A DNA stretch of 64,000 nucleotides from Agarilytica sp045430285 (GTDB lineage Bacteria > Pseudomonadota > Gammaproteobacteria > Pseudomonadales > Cellvibrionaceae), in assembly GCA_045430285.1 (NCBI GenBank), contig JAILXV010000001.1, positions 1,302,001 through 1,366,000 on the forward strand. Direction: 5' to 3'. The notes below the pieces were generated by a model. That model did no database searches, had not been told where the DNA came from, and was given only the letters and a program-made list of their open reading frames with translations. Positions within the stretch are counted from its first letter, which is position 1, and every line of letters begins with the position of its first letter. The translations under genes and the position numbers were made by a program. Positions 26,501 to 35,441 of the stretch are shown in pieces.

Positions 26501-27625
26501 ATGAAACACTTTTCTCCATTGACTCAGTTAGGGGACATAAGCCTCGAAACATTTTTCACCGATTATTGGCAAAAAAAACCGTTGCTAATACGGCAAGCCT
26601 TTCCCAACTTTTCTTCATTAATCAGCCCCGACGAGCTTGCCGGTCTCAGTCTTGAAGAAGACGTTGAATCACGATTAATTATCGAAAATAAACACCAATG
26701 GCAAGTTGAACACGGGCCACTTGAAGAAGAGCGCTTTAACACACTCCCCGAACATCACTGGACCCTACTCGTTCAGCATGTTGATAGTCTCGATCCGCAA
26801 ATCAACGCGCTATTAAAGGCTTTTCGCTTTATTCCCAACTGGCGCCTAGACGACATCATGATCAGCTATGCGAGTGATGGAGGCGGCGTTGGGCCTCACT
26901 TTGATTACTATGATGTTTTTTTATTGCAAGCCGAAGGTGAACGGCGCTGGCGGCTTGGTCAAGAATGCTCTTCGGAATCGCCGCTCATTCCCGATCAAGC
27001 GATGAAAATACTACAAGACTTTTCAACCGAAGAAGATTGGGTACTCTCCCCTGGGGACATGCTCTATGTGCCAGCAAAAAAAGCCCATTGGGGTGAAGCG
27101 GTTGGCGAGTGCATGACGTACTCAATTGGCTTTCGTGCCCCTAGTCACACCGATTTTTTACTCGACTTTAGTCAAGAAGCCGCGTCAACGTTCAGTGAAG
27201 ACTTGCGCTACTCCGATCCAATACTTCACCCCGGAAACGACATCGGAAAAATCGGTGATGAAGTCATTCAGCACTTTCAATTAATCTTACAAGATCTATC
27301 TCACGACAAAAATGCCATCGCTTCCTGGCTCGCGCAATACGCGACTGAATTAAAGCAACCTGTCGACACGATGTTCGACGCACTAATACCAAGTAAACTC
27401 GAAACCAATCATCACTGCAAACTCAGTGAATACTGCCGTGTAAGTTACTTCACTGATTCACAAAAGTGCGTAACATGCTTTATCAACGGTCAACCATGGC
27501 AATGTTCTGAAAAGCTCGCACAAATGCTTAGCCAGTATCAGGAAATCAACTACACCAACCTTGATGCCGCGGATAAAAAGATATTGAGAAGTTTGGCTGA
27601 AGAAGGGTTATTGAATCAGGCTTAA
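26501..27625 (+). CDS. roxA: ribosomal protein L16 arginine hydroxylase (RoxA/YcfD, cupin JmjC-type)
   Basis: 374 residues. The JmjC-like cupin core lies at about 85-220, with iron ligands in GPHFDYYDVFLLQAEG (His-x-Asp) and a downstream His in VPAKKAHWGEAV. The C-terminal winged-helix-like part follows the YcfD plan. YcfD hydroxylates Arg81 of ribosomal protein L16 using Fe(II) and 2-oxoglutarate. It lies downstream of purB across the MITE-like element; ycfD close to purB is common in gammaproteobacteria. Confidence 0.92.
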   Translation: MKHFSPLTQLGDISLETFFTDYWQKKPLLIRQAFPNFSSLISPDELAGLSLEEDVESRLIIENKHQWQVEHGPLEEERFNTLPEHHWTLLVQHVDSLDPQINALLKAFRFIPNWRLDDIMISYASDGGGVGPHFDYYDVFLLQAEGERRWRLGQECSSESPLIPDQAMKILQDFSTEEDWVLSPGDMLYVPAKKAHWGEAVGECMTYSIGFRAPSHTDFLLDFSQEAASTFSEDLRYSDPILHPGNDIGKIGDEVIQHFQLILQDLSHDKNAIASWLAQYATELKQPVDTMFDALIPSKLETNHHCKLSEYCRVSYFTDSQKCVTCFINGQPWQCSEKLAQMLSQYQEINYTNLDAADKKILRSLAEEGLLNQA

Positions 27626-27716
27626 TCCACAGAAAAGCACCTTGTAAACTTCTTCCCGAAAGTTACAATCAAAGGCACACTCATCACATAATAAAACTCA
27701 AAAAGGTGTCTGGTAT

Positions 27717-28652
27717 ATGAGCTTCTCTATTAGACTCGCTAGCTGGTCAACCGAAGCGAAAATGCTGACCAATCTACGACATATTGTTTTTGTTGAAGAA
27801 CAAAATGTACCCATTGAATTAGAGCTTGATGAATTTGATAACGATGAAACAACACAGCACTTTATCGGTGAACTTGACGGGATTCCAGTTGCAGCAGGTC
27901 GACTTTTAATTACTGGGCAGCTCGGTAGAATTTGTATTCTAAAAGAACACCGAAGGAAGGGCTACGGTACCGCTCTACTCAAACACATAGCGCAGCACGC
28001 ATTACGTCAACCCAACCTACCCAATCTGTCACTCAATGCACAAACCTCAGCGCTCGGCTTGTATGAGCAATGTTATTTCACCCCCAACGGTGAAACGTTT
28101 TTAGACGCGAACTTGCCTCACCAACGTATGTTGTTTCAACACGAAAACGGAAGCGCATTCGCCACGTTATTTGACAATAGCGTTATCCGTCTTAACAACG
28201 CACAATATTTCTCTCACCATTTAAAGCATATATTTGCCTGCGGAAAACGCACCGCATACATACTCAGCACGGCACTCGATCCTAAGGTTTTTACCACAGA
28301 AGTAGCGAACAAACTATCCAAAATGGCGCGTAGCCACCACCGAGTTGACATCAAAATATTGGTGCAGGACACCAGTTCTCTCGGCAGTAACCACCACCCT
28401 ATTGTAGATCTTGCGCAACGACTTCCATCATCTATTACACTTCATAAATTACACGAACCACCCTACACAATCAGTGAAGGCTATGCGGTAGTTGACCAAT
28501 CATTCATGGTGTATTTCAATGATGAGAAAAACGTAGAAGGCTTCGCGACTTACCGAGCAGGACCAGAATCAAAAACACGACTAGAAGAATTTACTACCTT
28601 ATGGGAGCAACATAGCGCTCCAGATCAGAACTTAAGTAGACTGATGCTTTAG
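27717..28652 (+). CDS. GNAT acetyltransferase fused to a conserved C-terminal domain
   Basis: 311 residues. Residues 1-140 are a GNAT domain: RHIVFVEEQNVP near the N-terminus and the acetyl-CoA loop ILKEHRRKGYGTALL at about 78-92. Residues about 145-311 form a second domain of unknown function with VDIKILVQDTSSLGSNHHPIVDLAQRLP and a terminal YAVVDQSFMVYFNDEKN segment, which weakly recalls the phospholipase D-like fold but lacks HKD motifs. Such fusions recur in Pseudomonas-type genomes. Substrate unknown. It stands alone on the plus strand after roxA. Confidence 0.8.
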   Translation: MSFSIRLASWSTEAKMLTNLRHIVFVEEQNVPIELELDEFDNDETTQHFIGELDGIPVAAGRLLITGQLGRICILKEHRRKGYGTALLKHIAQHALRQPNLPNLSLNAQTSALGLYEQCYFTPNGETFLDANLPHQRMLFQHENGSAFATLFDNSVIRLNNAQYFSHHLKHIFACGKRTAYILSTALDPKVFTTEVANKLSKMARSHHRVDIKILVQDTSSLGSNHHPIVDLAQRLPSSITLHKLHEPPYTISEGYAVVDQSFMVYFNDEKNVEGFATYRAGPESKTRLEEFTTLWEQHSAPDQNLSRLML

Positions 28653-28716
28653 CTCCGATTTAACGCATTTTAGGCATTTTTGAGGCTTTTTTATGAGCCA
28701 GAACACAGTTAGTAAG

Positions 28717-29082
28717 TTAAGTCGCACCCAATTCGGCAAGATCAATTCCTATCTGCGAGCCCTCGTAGACCGGAGAAAACTTTTTCACGCAATCCAGAGT
28801 ATCCGACAAAGGCCCTGCTGCCTTGCCAGTATTTAGGTCAAAAGCAATGCCGTGGGCCTGACAACGCAACTGCGCGCCAGGCAAAATAGTTGCGCTCGAT
28901 AAAGGCACGTCCATATGAGGACAACGATTCTCAATCAGAAAGACCTGCCCTTCAAGCTGACAAAGCAAAAGATGCTGCCCGGCTACGGTATAAGATTGTT
29001 TGTAACCATCGTGTAAGCGACTCAGCTGCTCCAACGCAAAAAATGACACACCTCTGCTCCCAAATAGATTGTTGTACACCAT
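28717..29082 (-). CDS. Rieske [2Fe-2S] ferredoxin-like protein
   Basis: 121 residues, nearly all a Rieske domain. The cluster ligands are Cys54/His56 (CPHMDVPL) and Cys74/His77 (CQAHGIAF). There is no membrane anchor or signal, so it is a small soluble electron-transfer or NirD/ferredoxin-type protein. No oxygenase partner is adjacent, so its partner is unknown. It is divergent from pabB. Confidence 0.9.
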   Translation of the reverse strand: MVYNNLFGSRGVSFFALEQLSRLHDGYKQSYTVAGQHLLLCQLEGQVFLIENRCPHMDVPLSSATILPGAQLRCQAHGIAFDLNTGKAAGPLSDTLDCVKKFSPVYEGSQIGIDLAELGAT

Positions 29083-29215
29083 ATTATAGGGAACCTAGCG
29101 ATATTTCACACCAACAGGTCTATCATCGTCACCAACACACCAACTGAATAGTAAAAAGCGCTACCAAAGCGTAAAATGCAAAGCCCTCACATACTTACGT
29201 TCGCAATTACTCTCC

Positions 29216-30538
29216 ATGCCGAAGCAACGCCCAAATCAAAATGTAATGCCAATAGAATACCGAGCAAATTCGGATGGCTATTTTTTATCATTATCTACCC
29301 TAGATCACCCAGTGTGGCTCGACAGCGGAAAACCGCTCTCCACGTACGGACGTTTCGATATTTTATGCGCGGCCCCAAGTGAAGTCTTAAAAAATCCAAG
29401 CATCGAAGAATTGGAAGACCGCTTTGCAAGTGTTCAAGCGTCCACTCCCAGCGAACTGATAAACAATACCCAACTCCCCTTTATTGGTGGCGTTATCGGA
29501 TACCTTAACTACGAATTCAACGCTGAAGATTTCGGTATTCAACCAAAAATGCCACTCACAGCCAGTTATTTTGGTATTTATCACTGGGCTTTAATTCAAG
29601 ATCATAAGGAGAAAGCTGCGTACCTTGTCTTCACCAATTTTTGCGACGAAGATTTCCGAAATCAGATCCGTACAACGCTCTCTTCACCCGTTAAAAAACC
29701 CATATCAGATTTTAAGGTTGAAGGACTCTCCACCGATCTGAGCAAAGACAAATATTTAGAAAACTTTGAACGAATCAAACACCATATTATTGCTGGTGAT
29801 ACTTACCAAATAAATTATGCACAAAGGTTTAGTGGGAATTTTTCGGGCAGCAGCCTAGCCGCCTACTTATCACTGAGAAAAGTGATGCCAAGCCCATTTT
29901 CTGCCTACCTTAAATTGAGTGATGATGCGGTCCTGAGTTTATCCCCTGAACGCTTTATTCAAATTGATGGGAGTAAAGCAAAAACACAACCCATAAAAGG
30001 TACTGCACCACGAGGTCTAAGCTCTGAAGAAGATAAGGAATTAGCAAAACAATTAAAAAACAGCGAGAAAAATCGCGCAGAGAACGTCATGATCGTCGAT
30101 TTACTGCGTAACGACTTTAGCAAATCCTGCCAGCCAAACTCTGTCACTGCACCCAAATTATTCGAGCTCGAAAGCTTTGCGAACGTACATCACCTGGTCA
30201 GTACCGTCGAAGGGGAAATATCTTCCGGTATATCGCCCTTAACCTTTTTTCTGCGCTGTTTTCCTGGCGGTTCCATTACTGGTGCACCAAAGAAACGAGC
30301 CATGGAGATCATACAAACGCTGGAAGACCATCCTCGCAACATTTATTGCGGTGCAATCTGCTACATGAGCGTAAACGGGAAGTTTGATTCAAATATTGCC
30401 ATTCGAACCTTACTTATAAACGAAGAAAAAATTTATTGTTGGGGCGGAGGCGGTATTGTCGCCGACTCCGACCCAGAAGAAGAATACCAAGAGTCCTTAC
30501 AGAAAATTGGCATTCTTATAGAGGCGCTAAACGCATAA
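29216..30538 (+). CDS. pabB: aminodeoxychorismate synthase component I
   Basis: 440 residues. The chorismate-binding domain lies at about 185-435, with the signature PGGSITGAPKKRAMEIIQTLE, the KGTAPRG loop, NRAENVMIVDLLRNDF and YCGAICYMS. The N-terminal half is the TrpE/PabB-type regulatory fold. With a glutaminase (PabA) it makes aminodeoxychorismate for folate; the KGTAPRG motif (Lys) favours PabB over anthranilate synthase TrpE. The downstream enzyme PabC is encoded at 49310-50164. It converges with thrH, stops 3 bp apart. Confidence 0.93.
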   Translation: MPKQRPNQNVMPIEYRANSDGYFLSLSTLDHPVWLDSGKPLSTYGRFDILCAAPSEVLKNPSIEELEDRFASVQASTPSELINNTQLPFIGGVIGYLNYEFNAEDFGIQPKMPLTASYFGIYHWALIQDHKEKAAYLVFTNFCDEDFRNQIRTTLSSPVKKPISDFKVEGLSTDLSKDKYLENFERIKHHIIAGDTYQINYAQRFSGNFSGSSLAAYLSLRKVMPSPFSAYLKLSDDAVLSLSPERFIQIDGSKAKTQPIKGTAPRGLSSEEDKELAKQLKNSEKNRAENVMIVDLLRNDFSKSCQPNSVTAPKLFELESFANVHHLVSTVEGEISSGISPLTFFLRCFPGGSITGAPKKRAMEIIQTLEDHPRNIYCGAICYMSVNGKFDSNIAIRTLLINEEKIYCWGGGGIVADSDPEEEYQESLQKIGILIEALNA

Positions 30539-30541
30539 AAA

Positions 30542-31159
30542 TTAAAGCGTTAAGTTGCGAACACTCGCTTCGATAAAGGCTTTTTTAAGCGCTTCATAGG
30601 TATGTACAGCAGGAAACTGAGGAAACTCTTCAATCACGTTTTGCGGCGCGCTAAACAAAATGCCACTATCCGCCTCGGCTAGCATGGTCGTATCGTTGTA
30701 CGAATCCCCTGCTGCAATCGTTCGATAATACAAAGTCTTAAACGCCGCAATACACTGACGCTTAGGGTTTGCTTGACGAAGATTATAATCCGTCACCTTA
30801 CCCGTCTCATCCACCGTTAACTTATGACATAACAAGGTTGGGTAACCCAACTGTTTCATCAGCGGGCCAGCAAATTCATAAAAGGTATCGGATAAAATCA
30901 CGACTTGGAAGCGCGCACGCAACCAATCAAGAAACTCAGCAGCGCCCTCAAGTGGGCTCAAGGTCGCGATAACCTCTTGAATCTCATTTAGGCCCAAACC
31001 AGCCTTTTCTAATTCGCCTAAGCGCATCGTCATTAATTCATCGTAATCTGGGATATCACGGGTCGTCGCTTTTAACGCATCTATTCCCGTTTTTTCCGCA
31101 AATTTGATCCATATTTCAGGAATAAGCACTCCTTCAAGGTCTAAACAAGCCAGCTCCAC
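30542..31159 (-). CDS. thrH: phosphoserine phosphatase/homoserine phosphotransferase ThrH
   Basis: 205 residues from GTG 31159, chosen because GAGGAG lies 6 nt upstream and the length equals Pseudomonas ThrH; the frame continues upstream to 31183. HAD-family motifs: Asp7 in CLDLEGVL (motif I), ILSDTFYEF (motif II), a Lys in the NPKRQC segment and AAGDSYNDT (motif IV). ThrH dephosphorylates phosphoserine and can pass the phosphate to homoserine. It is a short lone gene on the minus strand. Confidence 0.94.
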   Translation of the reverse strand: MELACLDLEGVLIPEIWIKFAEKTGIDALKATTRDIPDYDELMTMRLGELEKAGLGLNEIQEVIATLSPLEGAAEFLDWLRARFQVVILSDTFYEFAGPLMKQLGYPTLLCHKLTVDETGKVTDYNLRQANPKRQCIAAFKTLYYRTIAAGDSYNDTTMLAEADSGILFSAPQNVIEEFPQFPAVHTYEALKKAFIEASVRNLTL

Positions 31160-31370
31160 ACTGATCTCCTCGTGGTTAATCAATTAAAATTGGTAGATAA
31201 ACGCCGATACGTCGTTATACAGAAAGAAAGTATAAGAACACATCATCTCTCCTCATGCCCTCCATATTCACTTCACCTAGATAAATACCCCCTCTAAGTG
31301 AACGTTTTTTGTACCAGCAAGAATATACGCTAAATTTGGCATATAAGTATAAGCCATCGATATTTCTCTT

Positions 31371-31391
31371 GGATAGAGAGCTCTGCTATCC
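31371..31391. promoter_or_regulatory. cysH: 21-bp palindrome upstream of cysH
   Basis: GGATAG (31371-31376) and CTATCC (31386-31391) are perfect inverted arms around AGAGCTCT. It lies 54 bp before the cysH ATG, where a regulator or hairpin would act. A looser pair TTCAC/GTGAA occurs at 31272-31302. No CysB-type site consensus can be assigned by eye. Confidence 0.4.
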
Positions 31392-31445
31392 TTCCGGCCA
31401 ATTTCGACCCAAAGCGTCATAACTTGCAGGATATAGGTAATTTAA

Positions 31446-32171
31446 ATGAGCGATACAATTAATTTTGTTGATGTCGACAGCACCCTACAAACTTCTTCTC
31501 CAGAAGAAGTGCTGCGCTATGCCCTAGAACAACACGACAACATTGCTATATCGTTTTCCGGTGCGGAAGATATCGTGCTCGTGGATATGGCGACCAAAAT
31601 CAGGCCCGACATTGCGGTTTTTAGCCTAGACACCGGTCGTTTACATGCAGAAACCTATCAGTTCATGGAAAAGGTGCGTCAGCACTACAACATCACTATC
31701 GATGTATTGTTCCCGGACGCGGCCACGGTACAAGCGCTGGTTGCAGAAAAAGGCTTGTATAGCTTCTATGAAGACAACCACCAAGAGTGCTGTGGTATCC
31801 GAAAGGTTGGCCCATTACGCAAGAAACTGCTCGATGTCGATGCCTGGGTGACCGGCCAACGAAAAGACCAAAGCCCTGGAACAAGAGCGCAGATACCCGT
31901 CATCCAAAACGACCGCGCTTTTGCACGACCGAACGATCAACTCGTAAAATATAACCCCCTGGTGAATTGGACATCTCAGCAGGTATGGCAGTATATTAAA
32001 GAAAACGACGTACCGTACAACGCCCTGCACGATCAAGGCTATGTCTCTATCGGTTGTGAGCCTTGTACCAAACCGATTAACCCCAGTCAGCACGAACGTG
32101 AAGGCCGCTGGTGGTGGGAAGAGTCAACCAAAAAAGAGTGTGGCCTACACGGCACTAATATCAAGAAATAA
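31446..32171 (+). CDS. cysH: assimilatory adenylyl-sulfate (APS) reductase
   Basis: 241 residues. The PAPS-reductase fold has the nucleotide loop SFSGAED (about 36-42) and LDTGRLHAET. Four cluster cysteines are present, Cys115-Cys116 (ECCGIRKVGPL) and Cys204/Cys207 (GCEPCTKP), plus the catalytic Cys232 near the end (ECGLHG). The two cysteine pairs bind a [4Fe-4S] cluster and indicate APS rather than PAPS as substrate. It reduces APS to sulfite for cysteine synthesis. It is followed 47 bp later by a small CxxC protein, then convergent cysB. Confidence 0.96.
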   Translation: MSDTINFVDVDSTLQTSSPEEVLRYALEQHDNIAISFSGAEDIVLVDMATKIRPDIAVFSLDTGRLHAETYQFMEKVRQHYNITIDVLFPDAATVQALVAEKGLYSFYEDNHQECCGIRKVGPLRKKLLDVDAWVTGQRKDQSPGTRAQIPVIQNDRAFARPNDQLVKYNPLVNWTSQQVWQYIKENDVPYNALHDQGYVSIGCEPCTKPINPSQHEREGRWWWEESTKKECGLHGTNIKK

Positions 32172-32218
32172 CCACCGGTTTCCTTATTGAAGCTGTTACA
32201 CAAACGGTGTGAAATCCA

Positions 32219-32551
32219 ATGAAAATTACATTAGTTAAGAAAATTTTAAAAGACGGCTCGCTCTGTAAAAAATGTATTGATGTGAGCAATAAACTCGAAA
32301 GCTCTGGTCATATTGCACGTATAGATGAGGTGGTGCTCGCGGACGAGCGCGATCCAGAAAGTGCAGGCATCGCCCTTGCCCGTGAGCATAGTGTAAACTT
32401 CGCGCCATTTTTTATTGTTGAAAAAGACGGTGAAGCGCCGATTATCTATACCGTTTACATGAAGTTTTTAAAAGAAGTACTAGAGCAAGAAACAAAGGAA
32501 GCGGACGAAATAAAGGATATTATGGACAACCAAGATTTGGACTTTCTATAA
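32219..32551 (+). CDS. small thioredoxin/glutaredoxin-like protein downstream of cysH
   Basis: 110 residues. A CKKC motif (Cys16, Cys19) follows a first beta strand, and NFAPFFIVEKDG further on resembles the cis-Pro strand region of thioredoxin folds. The C-terminus is acidic. The gene is immediately downstream of cysH with no terminator between, so the two are probably co-transcribed. APS reductases are reduced by thioredoxin-like partners, so a dedicated reductant is a reasonable inference. I recognise no named family member. Confidence 0.75.
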   Translation: MKITLVKKILKDGSLCKKCIDVSNKLESSGHIARIDEVVLADERDPESAGIALAREHSVNFAPFFIVEKDGEAPIIYTVYMKFLKEVLEQETKEADEIKDIMDNQDLDFL

Positions 32552-32584
32552 GCATCCGCCCCTTCTTCGTTGATACAATATCAA

Positions 32585-32617
32585 AAACAAAAAAGCCGGC
32601 ATTTGCCGGTTTTTTTG
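32585..32617. terminator. bidirectional intrinsic terminator between the cysH unit and cysB
   Basis: Stem CCGGCA/TGCCGG (32596-32601 with 32604-32609) flanked by an A-run on the left and a T-run on the right. It lies between convergent genes and can serve both strands. Confidence 0.9.
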
Positions 32618-32639
32618 TTAATCAAGGGTGCTTCTAAAA

Positions 32640-33614
32640 TCAATACTCTGGCAGCTCAACGTGAGAAAACAACTCGTCTAACTCTAACTTCGAATGACGG
32701 TTAAACGCTTCATTTACCACCTCTTTCGTAAGGTGAGGCGCAAAGGCTTCGATAAACTCAAACATAAAGCCTCGCAAGAAAGTCCCACGGCGGAAACCAA
32801 TCTTAGTAGTGCTCGCACCAAACAAATGACTCGCATCCAAGGCAACCAAATCAGAATCTTCCGCTGGGTTGTATGCCATCTTAGCAACGATACCAATACC
32901 AAGGCCTAAACGAACATAGGTTTTGATCACATCGGCATCAGCAGCAGTAAATACAACTTTAGGTGCCAAGCCTCGCTCCATAAATGCTTCGTCGAGCTTT
33001 GATCGACCGGTAAAGCCAAATACATATGTCACGATTGGATGCTTAGCCACATCCTCTAATGACAAATTAGAAAGCTGAGTCAATGGGTGATTTTTAGGCA
33101 CCAATACACAACGGTTCCAGCGATAGCATGGCAGCATAATCAAATCACTGAACAACTCTAACGCTTCCGTTGCAATCGCAAAATCGACACTGCCATCAGC
33201 AGCCATCTCAGATATCTGCATGGGTGTGCCCTGATGCATATGTAAAGCAACATCAGGATACTTACGTATAAAGTCACCAATAACTCTTGGCAACGCATAA
33301 CGCGCTTGCGTATGCGTGGTCGCAATCGAGAGACTACCCTTTTTCTCGTTGCTAAATTCTTGAGCAACTTGTTTGATGCTTTCAACTTTGCGCAAAATCT
33401 CGCCAGCTGTTCTTAAAATAGCCTCACCAGCAGGTGTAATACGCGTTAGATGCTTACCACTGCGCGAGAAAATCTCTACGCCCAGCTCATCTTCTAACAA
33501 GCGAATTTGTTTACTAATACCTGGTTGCGATGTATAAAGACTTTGCGCGGTTGCTGACACATTCAGTTCGTGATGTGCCACCTCCCAGATGTAGCGCAGT
33601 TGCTGCAGTTTCAT
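32640..33614 (-). CDS. cysB: LysR-type transcriptional regulator CysB
   Basis: 324 residues. N-terminal winged HTH (about 1-60; MKLQQLRYIWEVAHHELNVSATAQSLYTSQPGISKQI), then the effector domain with CysB-typical TTHTQARYALP and HQGTP (about 100-135). CysB activates cysteine-assimilation genes in response to N-acetylserine and sulfur limitation. It faces cysH across a terminator and is divergent from the TauE-type permease gene, whose shared 168-bp upstream region may hold its operator. Confidence 0.96.
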   Translation of the reverse strand: MKLQQLRYIWEVAHHELNVSATAQSLYTSQPGISKQIRLLEDELGVEIFSRSGKHLTRITPAGEAILRTAGEILRKVESIKQVAQEFSNEKKGSLSIATTHTQARYALPRVIGDFIRKYPDVALHMHQGTPMQISEMAADGSVDFAIATEALELFSDLIMLPCYRWNRCVLVPKNHPLTQLSNLSLEDVAKHPIVTYVFGFTGRSKLDEAFMERGLAPKVVFTAADADVIKTYVRLGLGIGIVAKMAYNPAEDSDLVALDASHLFGASTTKIGFRRGTFLRGFMFEFIEAFAPHLTKEVVNEAFNRHSKLELDELFSHVELPEY

Positions 33615-33782
33615 ATGCCCTCCGAGCGGCGGCAGTTTGAGCGGTTAATTCGAATGTTGATTATTATTGCCACGCTTCGCTTTTTCATTATAAAAATATA
33701 ATCAAATATTCTTTTGAAGAATAGTTATAGATCGTTATATTTGCCAGTCATATTTGGCATTTCGGTTGGAAAAACCTAAAAA

Positions 33783-34571
33783 TTGATGGATTTCCTATTT
33801 TATATCTTGGCTGGGGCCGGAGTTGGGCTTGCGGTTGGGCTCACAGGCGTAGGTGGTGGGTCTTTAATGACGCCGCTGCTGATCCTTTCTGGGGTGCCTG
33901 AAAAAATCGCCATTGGCACAGATTTACTCTACGCCTCCATTACTAAGACAGGTGCCATGGCGACACATATGCGCCAAGGCACTATTCGTTGGCGTTTGGT
34001 TTTTTGGCTGGCCGCAGGAAGTATCCCCGCCTCTCTTATTACGAGTTTTGTCCTTAAACATTTTATTCCTCCTGACGTCGACTATAGCCAGGATCTTAGT
34101 CGTGCTCTTGGCATAATGCTGATTCTCACGTCAATCGTGGTGTTTTTTCGACGACGTATTCAAGCAGAAGATCGCGAAGTGAATATTTCTTGGGTGCATC
34201 GCAACGCAAGTTACGTGACTTTTTTTGCCGGTTTATTTTTAGGCGTTTTTGTTACCTTGTCTTCTGTCGGCGCAGGTGCGTTTTGTGCCGCCCTACTCAT
34301 GTGGTTATACCCAAGACTGCCTGCGATTCATATTGTCGGTACCGACATCGCCCACGCCGTACCCCTCACCTTTATCGCTGGCTTGGGGCATTTATGGAAC
34401 GGTAATGTGGATTTTCAGCTTTTGGGGGGATTACTTATCGGATCTCTACCCGCAGTACACTATGGGGCAAAAGCCGCGACACGTGTTCCGAACAGCGTCT
34501 TGCAACCTATTCTTGCGATCATACTCTTTGTGATCGGTGTACGGTTTGCATTTTTTAGCATCGGTCATTAA
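33783..34571 (+). CDS. TauE/SafE-family sulfite/anion exporter
   Basis: 262 residues with about eight membrane helices and the repeat signature GVGLAVGLTGVGGGSLMTPLLIL near the N-terminus, mirrored by GVFVTLSSVGAGAFCAALL near the middle. The family exports sulfite, sulfoacetate and similar anions. Its divergent placement next to cysB supports a sulfur-related role, perhaps sulfite export when APS reductase outpaces sulfite reductase. The substrate is inferred. Confidence 0.85.
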   Translation: MMDFLFYILAGAGVGLAVGLTGVGGGSLMTPLLILSGVPEKIAIGTDLLYASITKTGAMATHMRQGTIRWRLVFWLAAGSIPASLITSFVLKHFIPPDVDYSQDLSRALGIMLILTSIVVFFRRRIQAEDREVNISWVHRNASYVTFFAGLFLGVFVTLSSVGAGAFCAALLMWLYPRLPAIHIVGTDIAHAVPLTFIAGLGHLWNGNVDFQLLGGLLIGSLPAVHYGAKAATRVPNSVLQPILAIILFVIGVRFAFFSIGH

Positions 34572-34601
34572 TAACTATCAACAAATACATTCATTTAATA
34601 A

Positions 34602-35132
34602 TTATCCGGTATTTTTCATATCGTCATCGCGCGGTTTAACCAAAGCCCGCGCATCCAACATCGGCACCATAAACACCGGCACCTTTGATAACTGCAATAC
34701 CTTTGAAGAGACTGAACCTAATACGCGGTGATCGATCGCGTCCGCGCCGTGACTCCCCATAATGATTAAATCCGCCTGCAAACGTTTTGCTTCGTCCAAA
34801 ATAATCGGCGCTGGTTTACCTGGCGCTATAATAATATCGCCCAAACGGTTTAATAAGTTGTCTTCAATTAAATGATTCATTGCAATCATTTCAAACACTT
34901 CATCTCTTACGGATTCAATAATGCCTTTAATATTACGGGTGCGTAATATCTCCTGCTTAACGGCATCTGAGCAGTAGCTTTTTACAATGGCATCGGTAAA
35001 TTCAGAAAGCGGTGGAACAGCATGAACCAAGGAGATCTTTGCATCAAAGTTACTGGCAAGCGACTCTACGTATATTAAAGCTAATGGTGTATATGGACCC
35101 AAATCAGTGGCAAAAAGGATTTTTTTAATCAT
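34602..35132 (-). CDS. universal stress protein (UspA family)
   Basis: 176 residues from ATG 35132, which has AGGA 6-7 nt upstream and gives the standard MIKKILFATDLGPY start; the frame continues upstream to 35264 without a good start. A Usp domain with the ATP-binding-type motif IIMGSHGADAIDHRVLGSVSSKVLQLSKVPVFMVP near the C-terminus. A stress-response nucleotide-binding protein; specific role unknown. Confidence 0.88.
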   Translation of the reverse strand: MIKKILFATDLGPYTPLALIYVESLASNFDAKISLVHAVPPLSEFTDAIVKSYCSDAVKQEILRTRNIKGIIESVRDEVFEMIAMNHLIEDNLLNRLGDIIIAPGKPAPIILDEAKRLQADLIIMGSHGADAIDHRVLGSVSSKVLQLSKVPVFMVPMLDARALVKPRDDDMKNTG

Positions 35133-35441
35133 CGAACATCCTAAAACACTAAAGTCAGGAGGGACACTTCGCCATAGATTTCTATGACCAACGACAACAG
35201 AATGACTTATCAGATAAAAACATCTCAACACATTATCCCTAATGTGTTTGTGAAACCTCTTCATAAGGTTAGCGTTTTAAAAGCGCTTTAGATATACGAC
35301 AACTAGATAGATTCAGACTAGCTTCACGCGTTCTTATATTTGGATGCCATGAGAGTAGATCGTTTTGCTACGACGATTGAGATTCCGCAACAACAATCGC
35401 ATAAGTGGTCTTATTTGACCTGTATCGCGACTACGCCTAAT
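35133..35441. other. 309-bp intergenic region with a perfect dyad
   Basis: No gene visible. It contains the dyad at 35227-35248 described separately and an AAAGCGCTTT palindrome near 35279. Nothing else recognisable. Confidence 0.5.
35227..35248. promoter_or_regulatory. 22-bp perfect inverted repeat upstream of the universal stress gene
   Basis: AACACATTA-TCCC-TAATGTGTT: nine-base arms, no mismatch. It lies 95 bp before the usp ATG. The symmetry suits a dimeric regulator; no T-run follows, so it is not a terminator. Confidence 0.5.
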
